A stretch of DNA of 64,000 nt from Taxillus chinensis (Eukaryota; Streptophyta; Magnoliopsida; Santalales; Loranthaceae). The notes under the pieces are model-generated. The model was given only the letters and a program-made list of their open reading frames with translations, searched no databases and had not been told where the DNA came from. The DNA lies in the NCBI GenBank assembly GCA_023512835.1, contig CM042088.1:17722986-17786985 (forward strand), written 5' to 3'. The first letter of the stretch is position 1; every line of letters starts with the position of its first letter. A program made the translations under genes and the position numbers. Below, piece by piece: positions 1 through 9,976 of this stretch.

Positions 1-2380
1 GATTAAATTTAGAGTACAAGACACTCTGTGTAAATAGAAAAACAGTAGCTTGCTCGCGTAGGAGTTGAGCAGGAGTCAAGTGTAACGAGGCCGCTCGACT
101 GCTCACACAATCAAATTCAGGCACGAGAGCTAGGAACCCGTTGGTAGTCAGGATGTGGATGTAATGGCAAACATAAAAGCCGCAGCTGTGAGCATCATCC
201 TGAGCAGGAATGCCTTGCTTGACTCGCGTGATGTCCATCGGTTTGGAGAGATGATAACGACCACATCCATGCGAATACCCCTGCATGACATGGGTGAGAG
301 TGCGATTGAATTCATGCAGTTGTTCACGTCGATGGAGTAGTAAGGTACTGGGTTTGGAGTCGAAGATGACAATCCTTTGGGTCTTGAAGTCAATGTCGAG
401 AAGAAACCAGTGCGGGGATGTTAATAAGTATGAAATTAGTACATGGTCTACCTCATCCCAGGGACGGAAGGAGTTCTCATATTTGCGACCTTGTATAATC
501 TCGAGCATCGCTGCATCATCGATCAGCTGAGCCTGCATGATCGGCAAACACAGTTCCACCCTGGTATCTCTGCGAATGTGGAGAGGTAGCTTCTCGAGAA
601 AGGACTTCTGGGCAAAGATGAACTAAGTCATCTCAATGTTATCCATTTCTTCACCGTCATGGAGTAGTCGACAGAGATCAGGTCCGGTGAAGAAGGCTTC
701 ATAGCCGTAGGTCCTCGCAGTGGTATCCCCAGTAATATAAGTGTTGAATGCAACCAGTTCAGCTGAGGTGCCTCTAGTAGTTACAATGCGAGGTGGGGCT
801 AAAGGTTGGTCAGTAGTGGTAGCGGTTGGTTTGGTAGGTGAGGCAGGCATGGTGTACTTAGTCGTACTTGGATGTGAAGTTGAGGGGCCTGGCTGAGTGG
901 AAGAGGATGGCTTGCAGGGAGCAGCTGGTTGCTTCTTCATGCGGGTTGCAATGGGAATATCATCATCATCATCACCAGAATCTGAGATGACAGTGGTTCT
1001 GTGTGCGCGCTTTCTCCCCCGCATGTAAGTGGCAGTAGGTTGAGGTGGTGAGTGACTCGGAGAAGGAACGGCTGGCTGTGGAGTATCGACTGGTTCAGGT
1101 GCAGGTCGGTCTGATGGCTGTGGGAGTGTGTTTTTTACAGTAAGAGATATTTCACCACTTGCAAGATGATGACATTCTGACAGAATAGCTCCCAGAGTGG
1201 TACTGAGTCCTTTGTATTGTCTCTGGTAAGCTCCTTTGATGTCTTCACAGTGTTCCTCCAGATGCCTAAACCCATCTGTGGTTGCACTTGTGAGTGATGT
1301 CATTTCTTGCTGCACCTTGTCAAGGGTACGGTCTGATGATTCAACTTGAGTTCGTACCTCTTCCATGCTTGACTCCATGGTAGCCAATCGTTCTTCAAAG
1401 GCCTGAGATACTGATGTCTTGAGGATGCTAGAGGAAATTAGTTTCTCGACGACCTTGCTTGCCAGAAGATCTACTTCTTCGGCCGCCAAAGAACGTGAGT
1501 GAGACGCAACTGGTACTGGAATAGCCATTGGGATATTGGCTGCGAACTCCTCACACACTTGAGTGGCCACCTGATGAACAATATGTGCAGATGGTGTGGC
1601 CATCTCAGTCCTTTCCACAGTCACACAGACTTGTGGGACAGCTCCTGTATCCTAGTCACTGGCTGCAGCACTAGGAGTTTCTTCATCTTCTGCTACCTCT
1701 TCTACCACAATGCCTACCACCTCAGCATCATGTGGAGTAGATGTGACAGGTGAGTCCACCATGATAGGAGATGGGGCAACCACTGATACGGCTTCCACTG
1801 GGTCTCTACTTACAAGACCCTGCTCGACTAACCAATTAATCAGATGGTCTCTATCTACCATCTGTTTACCAAAAGCGATCCATGCCTTTCGTAAATCAGC
1901 GGGGGTCATATGAGCCTTGGCATATTCCATATAAAACTCTTCTAGCTCAGACTCCCCAAGGGTGCTCAACAGTACAGGTGTACCCATCTTCAGGGCTCCC
2001 TGACCTTGCTTTCCGGGATTGGAGTACCCAAGAAAAGACTTACACTCTTCTCTGGAAAGACTAGGAAGAGGATCAAAGATACCTTTTGGGAGTGGAAGTG
2101 CATCTCGGATTGTTTCGGCAGAGATACGAACCTCCACTCTGTGTACAGTTTGCACCAAGTCGTCTCCAGTGAATGCCATGGTCTCGTATAATTCCGAGAC
2201 ATCTTCTATCAGTAAGTCTTGCACCCCTGAGCAGACGGATGCAATATCGGTTTCATCGAGGCGGTTTCTAAACTCATCCAGCTAGCTGACTTTGGCGTCG
2301 CCTATGGCTTCCCAGTCGATGATGAATCCCGGGACGATGTTGCGTCGATCCTCGGCCATCGATGAGCTTGGTCCTGCCAT
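1..2380 (-). pseudogene. Extra ORF of element A: plant-transposon-type domain plus Ulp1-like cysteine protease
   Basis: From the ATG at 2378-2380 one reading frame runs to the window edge, broken only by three in-frame TAG codons (2282-2284, 1652-1654, 623-625). The first ~200 codons hold a DW-containing N-terminal domain like the one in the extra ORF of element C at 44968. The middle is a predicted coiled coil, then a Pro/Ser/Thr-rich linker with a Lys/Arg patch. After the third stop comes a C48-like domain: PHWFLLDID supplies His (codon 410-412), IVIFDSK supplies Asp (359-361), and AQDDAHSCGFYVC supplies Gln (200-202) and nucleophile Cys (182-184). Ulp1 enzymes process SUMO or remove it from targets; activity here is inferred from motifs only. 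I see no signal peptide or membrane segment, so it does not look like a real envelope protein. The position downstream of pol is the 'env-like' slot. Confidence 0.82.
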
Positions 2381-2548
2381 TGAGCTTGTAGAGAGAGAAG
2401 GAGACACTCGTAGAGAGAGATTGTAAGGTTCGAAGTTGGTCAGGGGAGAGAGAAAGAGAGAAAGAGACAGAATCGAAGAGAGAGAGAAAGAGAGAGTTCT
2501 AGGGTTAGGGTTAAAGTTTGAGCTCCGTCTCTATCAGTGATTTATATG
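2381..2548 (-). promoter_or_regulatory. Candidate promoter and leader of the element A extra ORF
   Basis: On the minus strand a TATA-like ATATAAATCA lies at about 2539-2548. It is followed by AACCCTAACCCTAG (telo-box-like, about 2501-2514) and then ~110 bases of CT-rich sequence (CTCTCTCTTTCTCTCTC) up to the ATG at 2380. TATA, telo box and pyrimidine patch in this order are typical of plant core promoters. This suggests the extra ORF may be transcribed separately from the genomic RNA. Confidence 0.5.
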
Positions 2549-4269
2549 TGAGTTGAGAAGTGTATCATAGAGGTCACTCACTCTGTTGGTTCGTCCTCAT
2601 GGTCCGCGTTCTTTTCTCTGACCCGTCATTTGATTATTCGGATCCACCCGATGGAATATTCAAGCAATGAATCCACGTCACTCCTTAAATAGGTGTAACT
2701 CCCATTTTAAGTGCACAGTGACGTGCTGATGTGTCTATGATGCTTGAAAAGTAAGTGACAGACTCCATCTCGCTTTGATACTTGGGCCTACGACTCTACG
2801 AAGTTGTGTTGGGATGCTTCGAGGCTACGACCCTCGAGGCTTTGATGCAACAGTCTTTGATCCTGCTGTTCCTCGATGCAGTTTGCTTCGCAGTCGACTA
2901 CGAATTCAGCGAGCGGTGGATTTCGCTGGACTTTTTCAATACTTAACAATACACATTAGATGTATATGGCAATTCACAGAATATTATTCATGATGAACAG
3001 TGTTGTGTGTGGAATTGAATTTATATATCTAGAACTTGATTTCTTTCATCTGTAACACCTGGTTTATGTGTATGCCTACTGCATCACTACCATTCAACTC
3101 TCCATTTACCTTAAAAATGACTAAGTACTTCACCACACTACATCTTGTGCGAGAAAATGATCTCTATGTTAACATAGCAACCAGTAAACTATGATTTATC
3201 AATTGTAACAACCCAGTCATGAATTCTAAGTCTTCTCACATATTTAGCAAAACTCACTCAGCGAAGTCGTCACCCTCTCACTCTCGGATCAGCATGTGAG
3301 CTTGATTCAGGAACTAGAATTATACTGTTTGGTAAGCTCATGGTTAACCGAATCTTACCATAACCCTGATCCAGCAATGATTTTCAGTTCAGCATAGATG
3401 ACTTGAGAGACAAGATGGCCCTATTGAGAATCAGAACACACACTCTATCCTTGTCTAATTTACAACACATTAAAGGTAAAGTTTGGAGTTTGGTCATTCA
3501 GATTGTCTGCGTGAGTTGTCTCTTTTCTTCAGTAGAGCATCAATTTTTAGTGTTTATTCATCAGCCTTATTACAAGGACAGAGCTGAACACAATATCTTT
3601 TTGAATTACATAACCATACAATTTTAACTCCAGCTGTTATTCTAACAGAGACACAAACTCGAAGAATAGTGAGGACTCCCCCTAAGATAGGCAGTCAATC
3701 TATTGTCTAGCCTTCGCATTTTTCACCTTGCACTCCCTCTAAGATAGGCAGTCAATCTATTGTCTAGCCTTGGCCTTTTTCACCTTGCCTTTTTATAGTG
3801 AAGGATAGTGGATCTTCTTAAGTAATAGGCTTTTTATGATTCTCAAATACTACAGTCTCAGTCATCCTTTGAGCATTAAATCATTGAGGATCCTTTCCGT
3901 GCAAGCCAACAGTACCATGAGATACAACAGTTCCTGCTAGTTAATGAATGCAATACCACACAGGTGATATTCACTCAGAATAAAATAACAAGTAGTGGGA
4001 ATATCTTCTGATTTAAACATAAAGGGAATTGCACTCATTTCACTCAAGACTTGAGGGTTCATGACAGGTTGCACAAAAGACTTGAACCAGGTTCAGAGGT
4101 GGCAAGCTTCATCAATGTGATTTCTCACTTTCCCGCAGTAGATATGCATGAATCACACTTAGCCATTACTAATTTTCAAGGAGATATAAACGGTAATTAA
4201 CAGTGTCATACGTATGTTCACGCGCAGGTAATTAGTTAGAGATGAACCACAAGACATGCGTTGTGAGAC
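2549..4269. other. Non-coding spacer of element A between pol and the extra ORF
   Basis: I see no credible gene here. The stretch contains a short block rich in TTCGAGGCTACGA-type motifs (about 2765-2910) resembling the repeats in the LTR of A and in solo LTR K. It also contains the purine-tract tandem repeat at 3675-3789. The remainder is AT-rich and carries only short chance ORFs. Confidence 0.6.
3675..3789 (-). repeat. Tandem 57-bp repeat carrying polypurine-tract-like cores
   Basis: Two copies of a ~57-bp unit each begin, on the plus strand, ACTCCC(C/T)CTAAGATAGGC. On the element strand this reads CTTAGGGGGAGT or CTTAGAGGGAGT. Repeated purine tracts between pol and the 3' LTR are a known Sirevirus feature and could prime plus-strand DNA synthesis. 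Confidence 0.65.
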
Positions 4270-5747
4270 TCATGAATTTAAATCTGGCATGCCAAGTTTT
4301 GTCAGAAGTTCATTGAACATGGCTTCTTGCAGTGGTTTGGTGAATATGTCGGCAAGCTGATCATCAGTGGATATATACTTCAGAGAAATGTCTTTCTTTA
4401 GCACATAATCACGTATGAAGTGATGTCTGACCTCAATGTACTTGGTTTTGGGATGCATAATAGGATTGTTGGAAATTGCAATGGCACTTGTATTGTCACA
4501 ATACAAAGGAACGGCCTTCAGGTCAAACCCATAATCTGATAGTGACTGGCCATCCAAAGCAATTGAGCACAACAGCTTCCTGCAGCAATATATTCAGCTT
4601 TAGCTGTGGAGGTTGAAACTAAATTCTGTTTCTTGCTAAACCAGGATACAAGTCTGTTGCCTAAAAGTTGGCATGTTCCACTTGTGCTCTTTCTATCAAT
4701 CCTGCATCCGGCAAAGTCTGCATCTGAATATCCTCTCAATTTGAAATCAGACTCTTTTGGATACCATAGTCCCAAATTCTCAGTTCCCTTCAGATACCGC
4801 ATAATCCTCTTGACATGTGACAAGTGGGATTCCTTGGGATTAGCTTGGTATCTGGCACAGATACATGTTGCAAACATTATGTTAGGTCTGCTTGCTGTCA
4901 GATACAGCAAGGATCCAATCATGCTTCTGTATTCTAAGATATCCACCTCCTTCCCTGCTTCATCCATATCCAGTTTGGCATTTGTAGGAATGGGAGTTTT
5001 CATGTGTGTCACATCAGTCATCTTAAACTTCTTCAGAATCTCCTTTGTATATGTGGTTTGACTGATAAAGATTCCATCATCTAACTGCTTGACCTTCAAT
5101 CCAAGGAAGAATGAGAGTTCTCCCATCATACTCATTTCATATTCACTTTTCATTAGATGAGAGAAGTCTTCACATTGCTTTTTGTCCCTTGATCCGAATA
5201 TGATGTCATCCACATAGATTTGGAGTATCAAGGGTGATCCTTTTCCTTCCTTTAGAAACAGTGTGGGGTCAATTTTACCTTTTCTGAACTTATTTTTGAT
5301 CAAAAACTTTGACAATGTTTCATACCACGCTCTGGGAGCTTGTTTTAGTCTATAAAGAGGCTTTTTCAGTTTGTATACCTTGTGCTCTTGGTTTGGCTCT
5401 AGAAATCCGGGTGGTTGTTCAACATAGACTTCTTTTTGGAGGTATCCATTCAAGAAAGCACTCTTGACATCCATCTGATAAACTTTGAAGTCCTTGAATG
5501 CTGCATATGCTAAGAACATGCGAATGGCCTCCAGTTTAGCAACTGGTGCAAAGGTTTCATCATAGTCGATTCCTTCTTCTTGTCTGTATCCTTTTGCAAC
5601 CAGTCTGGCCTTGTTTCTGATTACAACACCATCAACATCAAGTTTGTTTCTGAAAATCCATTTCACGCCAATGACTTGCTGTGATCTGGGCCTGTTGACC
5701 AACTCCCATACTTTCTGTCTTTTGAACTGATTTAATTCTTCTTGCAT
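4270..5747 (-). pseudogene. pol: Element A pol: reverse transcriptase and RNase H
   Basis: The RT frame (5747 to 4518) starts with the copia signature of an RT preceded by [13 protein letters not shown]. It carries [12 protein letters not shown] (first catalytic Asp) and YVDDIIFGS (the DD pair), ending in the RT thumb and the SDADFAGC start of RNase H. The rest of RNase H (YCDNTSAIAISNNP ... ADIFTKPL) is in another frame, 4572-4270, so a frameshift near 4550 breaks the protein. RT copies the element RNA into DNA and RNase H removes the RNA strand. Catalytic residues of RT look intact. The gap 5748-5930 encodes the degraded link to integrase. Confidence 0.9.
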
Positions 5748-7001
5748 TACATCAATCCAATGGTGATCCTAAACTGCATCGTCAACTGATTTTGGATCCA
5801 CTTGTGATAGGAAGCACATATACAGATTTTCATGAAGTGTGGTAGCCCTTGTTTTAACTCGTGCAGCTGGATCTCCAATTATCAGTTCAGAAGGGTGGTC
5901 CTTTAACCTTCTTCTTGTCTTTGGAAGGTCTTATCTTTCTTCATGATGGATGCCCAATTGCTCAATGTCAGGTTCTTGGGCTGATAAAAGTGGCTGAGTC
6001 TGAATAGGTTGAATGTTAAATTCATGGTTTTCTGCTGATTTTTGACTTGGTTCCTCAGCAACCGGTTCAGCTCTGTGTTCATCAGGTTCGGGTGCATCTT
6101 CCATTGTCTCTGTTGTAGTGGGATTATCTGTGTCTTGGTTAGTCTCATCAAAAGAAACATGAATAGACTCTTCAACAACTTTGGTTCTTCTATTAAATAC
6201 ATGATAAGCCTTGCTAGTCATGGAATATCCTACAAGATATCCATCATCTGATTTGGCATCAAACTTGTTCAAGTAATCCTTGCCATTGTTCAGAATGTAG
6301 CAAGTACACCCGAAGATCCTTAGGTGACCAATGTTTGGTCTCCTTCCCTTCCATAACTCATAGGGTGTTTTCATGGCTCATTTGTTAATTAGAGTTCTAT
6401 TTTGTACATAACAAGCAGTGGCAACAGCTTCAGCCCATAAGGATTTTGGGAACTGAGCTCCTGTCAACATGGTTCTAGCTGCTTCAACTAATGTTCGATT
6501 CTTTCTCCCACCTACTCCATTTTGTTGTGGAGATCTTGGTGTTGAGAAATTATGCTGGATACCATGTTTAGTACAAAACTCTAACATATCAGAAAATTCA
6601 AATTCCTTGCCATGATCGCTACGAATGTACTTAATAGAGAGACTCTTAACATTTGTGACCCAACTGAAGAGTTCGACAAGATTCTCAAATGTTTCAGATT
6701 TATTTTTGAGAAACATGACCCATGTGTATCGAGTATAGTCATCTACTACTGCAAGAAAGTATCGTCCACCAGATAAAGACGACACATTTATTGGTCCACA
6801 TAGGTCCATGTGCAGAAGTTTGAGTGGTTGTATGATTGAGGTTTTATCTATACTCTTAAAAGAATGTTTAACCTGCTTACCCAGCTGATAGTCCCTACAC
6901 GGTTGTTCTTTCTCATAAACATGCTTGGGTAAGCCCTCAACCAAATCCAGAGATGCCAATTTAGACATAGTCTTAAAGTTTAAATGGCCGAATCTCTTAT
7001 G
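5748..7001 (-). pseudogene. pol: Element A pol: copia integrase, catalytic Glu lost
   Basis: Two frames (6968-6378 and 6374-5931) separated by a TGA stop encode the zinc-binding end, the rve catalytic core (LLHMDLCGPI, then SDHGKEFEF) and the copia C-terminal segment ([19 protein letters not shown]). The family's catalytic Glu motif NGVxERKNRTL reads NGVGGRKNRTL, so Glu is replaced by Gly. One zinc-finger Cys also reads Tyr (CRDYQ instead of CRECQ). The enzyme would normally join element DNA to the chromosome; these changes should inactivate it. Confidence 0.88.
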
Positions 7002-7472
7002 CTACAACCAACTAATGTCAGGTGAAGCTTTGGACAGAAAACAAATTGGTTCATCAGATTGAGCATTACCAAAGACCAACTTGTAGACATTACCTTGTCT
7101 ATGCTCATTTAGTTTCACCTCTTTGGAGACAGGGTCCATAACTGTGTAGGTGTGTTTAGTGAACAAAACTTCATAACCCTTGTCACACAATTGACTTATG
7201 CTCAACAGGTTATGTTTAAGACCTTGAACAATAGATACATTCTAAATGGACACAGAACCATTAGAGAGAGTACCCTTACCAACAATCTTACCCTTTTTAT
7301 TGTCCCCGAAAGTCACAGATGAAGCTGTAACCTCTCTTACCTCATTCAATAGAGAGGCATCATCTGTCATGTGCACAGAACAGACACTATCAAGATACCA
7401 CTGGCTGGAATTAATCTTTTGTTTTCGGTGGCTGCTTTCAGCTCCAGGTACCTGTTCCTGCACAACAAGCAA
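7002..7472 (-). pseudogene. pol: Element A aspartic protease (pre-integrase) with altered active site
   Basis: WYLDSVCSVHMT corresponds to the copia protease motif WxxDSGCSxHM, with the active-site Gly replaced by Val. The frame is cut by a stop near 7240 between two halves (7472-7242 and 7205-7002); the second half holds HNLLSxSQLCDKGYEV and the lead-in to the integrase zinc finger. Protease normally releases gag and pol products. Bases 7473-7798 upstream are degraded gag-pol link with no open frame. Confidence 0.82.
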
Positions 7473-7798
7473 CTAAGTCTTGGGGGCCCAATTAAGATTG
7501 GGCTTTGGGTAAGTGAAAGCTACAGTTGACAATTTAGGTTTCCATAAGAAGGGGTAGATTTGACTTTCCATGCTAATCTTGGTGATCCTTCATTAGGTTC
7601 ATTTACAGGGTCGATCTTCAGATTTTCAGCATGTTTTCCTTTCTTATTGTTATCTTTGGTAGCTTTAATAGGCACAGGTTTGACAGCTTTCTTCACAGGC
7701 TTGGTCTTTAAGTCTTTTGAATGGGTAGCCTGTGTGTGCCTGGAGAGTTTCTTCCTATCAGCGATGCCGTTGCACTGCAGATTTTTAGTGACATTAAG

Positions 7799-9934
7799 CT
7801 ATTTAAGGTTTACCCTGATTTCTGTGGCAATCTCCTTCATAAGATACTCAGGGTAGAATCTACACTGATAGGAGAGGTGTCCAACTTCACAGCAGATGGG
7901 GCACGTTACATGTTGAGGTTGAACATTCTGTCTCAAGGGTTTTGCTAGAGTGTTAAGAGGTTTCCTAGGTTTTCTCACATATCCTAGACCGTTCTTAACT
8001 CTTTCTTCAGATACAAACTTAGGCTGAAAGGCAGCAGCCTTGCTAGATGAACTAGTCTCAAATTTTGTAGTGTGTCTACTTGGTTTTGTCTCTGAGATAA
8101 CTACACCCTTACCCTTGTATTGGGATGTAGAGGACAGGTTGGCTGAAGGTTCAGCTTTCAGTTCTTTCTTAGCAACTACTGCATCACTGTCCTGAGATGC
8201 AACAGTACCCAGATCTTTGAGTTCGGGTGTTACTTGTTTGGGTGAACTAGCAACAGCCATTGGTACCTCCTTTCCACACTCAACGAGCAGACTGCCAGCA
8301 GGAATAAAGCCAGCAAGACACTTGGTCTGAACAGGGTAAATCTGGGCCTTGGCTATTTGGTCTTTAGAGAATCCTAGACCTAAGGCTAGACTTTTAACAT
8401 CTGGAGTAGTCCTAAAGTGGGCTGCAATCTCAGTAGAGTCTTGCCACTTTTGATGGATTTGTCTTTCTTTTTCCAGTTTTGCTTTGGTTTCAGCTAGTTC
8501 CTTTTCAAGCCTATCAATGTCTTTATTAGCTATTTTTAGTTGACCAGCTTTGTCCAAAAGCTCATCGTGTGTGCTTCTCATCTCACTCACTTCAGCCCTT
8601 AATCTTCTCTCTGTTCTTTCGTAATCATCTATAGAATCTCTATATTCACATGAAAGCCATTCCAATTTAGAATAGTATCTTTCTTTGTCAGCTTTCATAG
8701 GAAGAAATTGTTCCACCATTTCTTTAAGAGCTCTATAGGTATCTTCATATTCAATGTAGAGCTGTTCATAAGTTCTTACCTTGAGGGGAGGTGAATGGTC
8801 AGCCATGAAACAGATGAGACCTTTTTCCTTCTTCTCCTCATCATATGATTCTTCTTCCTCCTTGGTTTCACTATTAAACTTGTTAGTGACAAGAGCCTTC
8901 TTCCTCTTGTCATCCTTTCTGCTTAAGGAGCCTTTGGTCTTCTTCTTCTGCTCAGCTGCCTCCTTTTTCTCCCTCTTCAGCTTATAACAGTCGGCAGCGA
9001 AATGGCCAGGCTTGTCTGAGCCAAGTTCATCAGCTTCATCTTCTTCCTTTTCCGAAGACGGTTCCCATGGTTCAGCAGCGGCCTTAAAGGCAACAGACTT
9101 CTCCTTTTTCTTGGAAGGATTCTCAAATGCCTCAAGTTCTTCCTTTTGCATTTCGAACGTCTTGAGGTCCCCGTATAATGCTTCCAAGGCACAAGTCTTC
9201 CATTCCTTCAGCTGACGGATGGCTGATGTCTTTATCAGCAGTCTCAAGGGTAGAGATCTCAGAAAGTTGTCATTTTTGTCCTTTTGAGAGATCTCAACTT
9301 TGTAAGTCTTCATCCGTTGAATCAAACCTATGAACCGTTTGTAGATACTGTCCAATGACTCTTTTGGTTCACATCTTAAGGCTTCATACTCTTGTTTGAG
9401 CATGGAGATCTTGTTGTCCTGTATTTGCTCATCTCCTTCGTAGATGAGACAGAGCTTGTCCCATACCTCTAAAGCAGTCTCAAGATCTTGCACATCCGTG
9501 AACATGTCATCATCGAGTGCAAAGAAAAGTATGGCTTTTGCCTTCAAGCCGAGCTTTACTTTCCTCTGCTCCACCTTAGACCAACTGTCTGGGTCTTTCG
9601 TCATTAGCCAACCTCTCTGCATACTCTTTGGTGTGAAAGGTCCATTCTTTATTGTTTCCCAGAGATAGGTGTCGAGCATGTCTAGGTGTGCTCTCATTCT
9701 CGCTTTCCATCTGGAAAAGCGCGCGGGTGTGCACATAGGTACTTGGGAGGATGAGCCAGGCAAAACATCATAGAAGTCTTCTTGTTCTTTCTTATTGTTG
9801 CTGGTACTTGGTTCTTCCTGCTCCTGGTCTCCAATCGCTCCTTCCTCTGGAACACGACTAGCTTCAAGTTCCTCAATAGGAACTGGAGTTTGCTCGGGAG
9901 CTGGAGCTGCACTGCTGGAATCCATGTCGGCCAA
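7799..9934 (-). CDS. gag: Element A gag, Sirevirus type, 711 codons
   Basis: This is the longest open frame of element A, starting at the ATG ~28 bases inside the primer site. Residues ~65-260 hold the copia capsid (UBN2-type) domain with RWKARMRAHLDMLDTYLWE and EVWDKLCLIYEGDEQ. Residues ~380-510 are a strong coiled coil, as in Sirevirus gags. The first zinc knuckle is damaged: only GSDKPGHFAADC remains, lacking its CxxC half. A second one near the C-terminus, CPICCEVGHLSYQC, is a complete CX2CX4HX4C. Gag packages element RNA into particles. The frame is open throughout, in contrast to pol downstream. Confidence 0.88.
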   Translation of the reverse strand: MADMDSSSAAPAPEQTPVPIEELEASRVPEEGAIGDQEQEEPSTSNNKKEQEDFYDVLPGSSSQVPMCTPARFSRWKARMRAHLDMLDTYLWETIKNGPFTPKSMQRGWLMTKDPDSWSKVEQRKVKLGLKAKAILFFALDDDMFTDVQDLETALEVWDKLCLIYEGDEQIQDNKISMLKQEYEALRCEPKESLDSIYKRFIGLIQRMKTYKVEISQKDKNDNFLRSLPLRLLIKTSAIRQLKEWKTCALEALYGDLKTFEMQKEELEAFENPSKKKEKSVAFKAAAEPWEPSSEKEEDEADELGSDKPGHFAADCYKLKREKKEAAEQKKKTKGSLSRKDDKRKKALVTNKFNSETKEEEESYDEEKKEKGLICFMADHSPPLKVRTYEQLYIEYEDTYRALKEMVEQFLPMKADKERYYSKLEWLSCEYRDSIDDYERTERRLRAEVSEMRSTHDELLDKAGQLKIANKDIDRLEKELAETKAKLEKERQIHQKWQDSTEIAAHFRTTPDVKSLALGLGFSKDQIAKAQIYPVQTKCLAGFIPAGSLLVECGKEVPMAVASSPKQVTPELKDLGTVASQDSDAVVAKKELKAEPSANLSSTSQYKGKGVVISETKPSRHTTKFETSSSSKAAAFQPKFVSEERVKNGLGYVRKPRKPLNTLAKPLRQNVQPQHVTCPICCEVGHLSYQCRFYPEYLMKEIATEIRVNLK

Positions 9935-9962
9935 TAGGGATCTCTACAGAGTTGTAGAACTT

Positions 9963-9974
9963 GCTTTGATACCA
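9963..9974 (-). other. Primer binding site of element A (initiator-Met tRNA)
   Basis: On the minus strand it reads TGGTATCAAAGC, two bases inside the 5' LTR end. One base differs from the usual TGGTATCAGAGC, which pairs with the 3' end of plant initiator tRNA-Met. Confidence 0.85.
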
Positions 9975-9976
9975 AT

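Noticed and set aside
623..2284. TAG codons as programmed readthrough or recoding sites
   Set aside because: Contexts differ, and frameshifts and other stops occur in neighbouring genes; decay is simpler without sibling evidence.
1..2380. Extra ORFs as true envelope genes
   Set aside because: No signal peptide, transmembrane segment or cleavage site was seen; the C-terminal motifs fit a cysteine protease.
2501..2514. Telomere-like CCCTAACCCTAA, also near 34019 and 41257
   Set aside because: Only one to two units, placed in promoter or leader sequence; a telo box rather than interstitial telomere.
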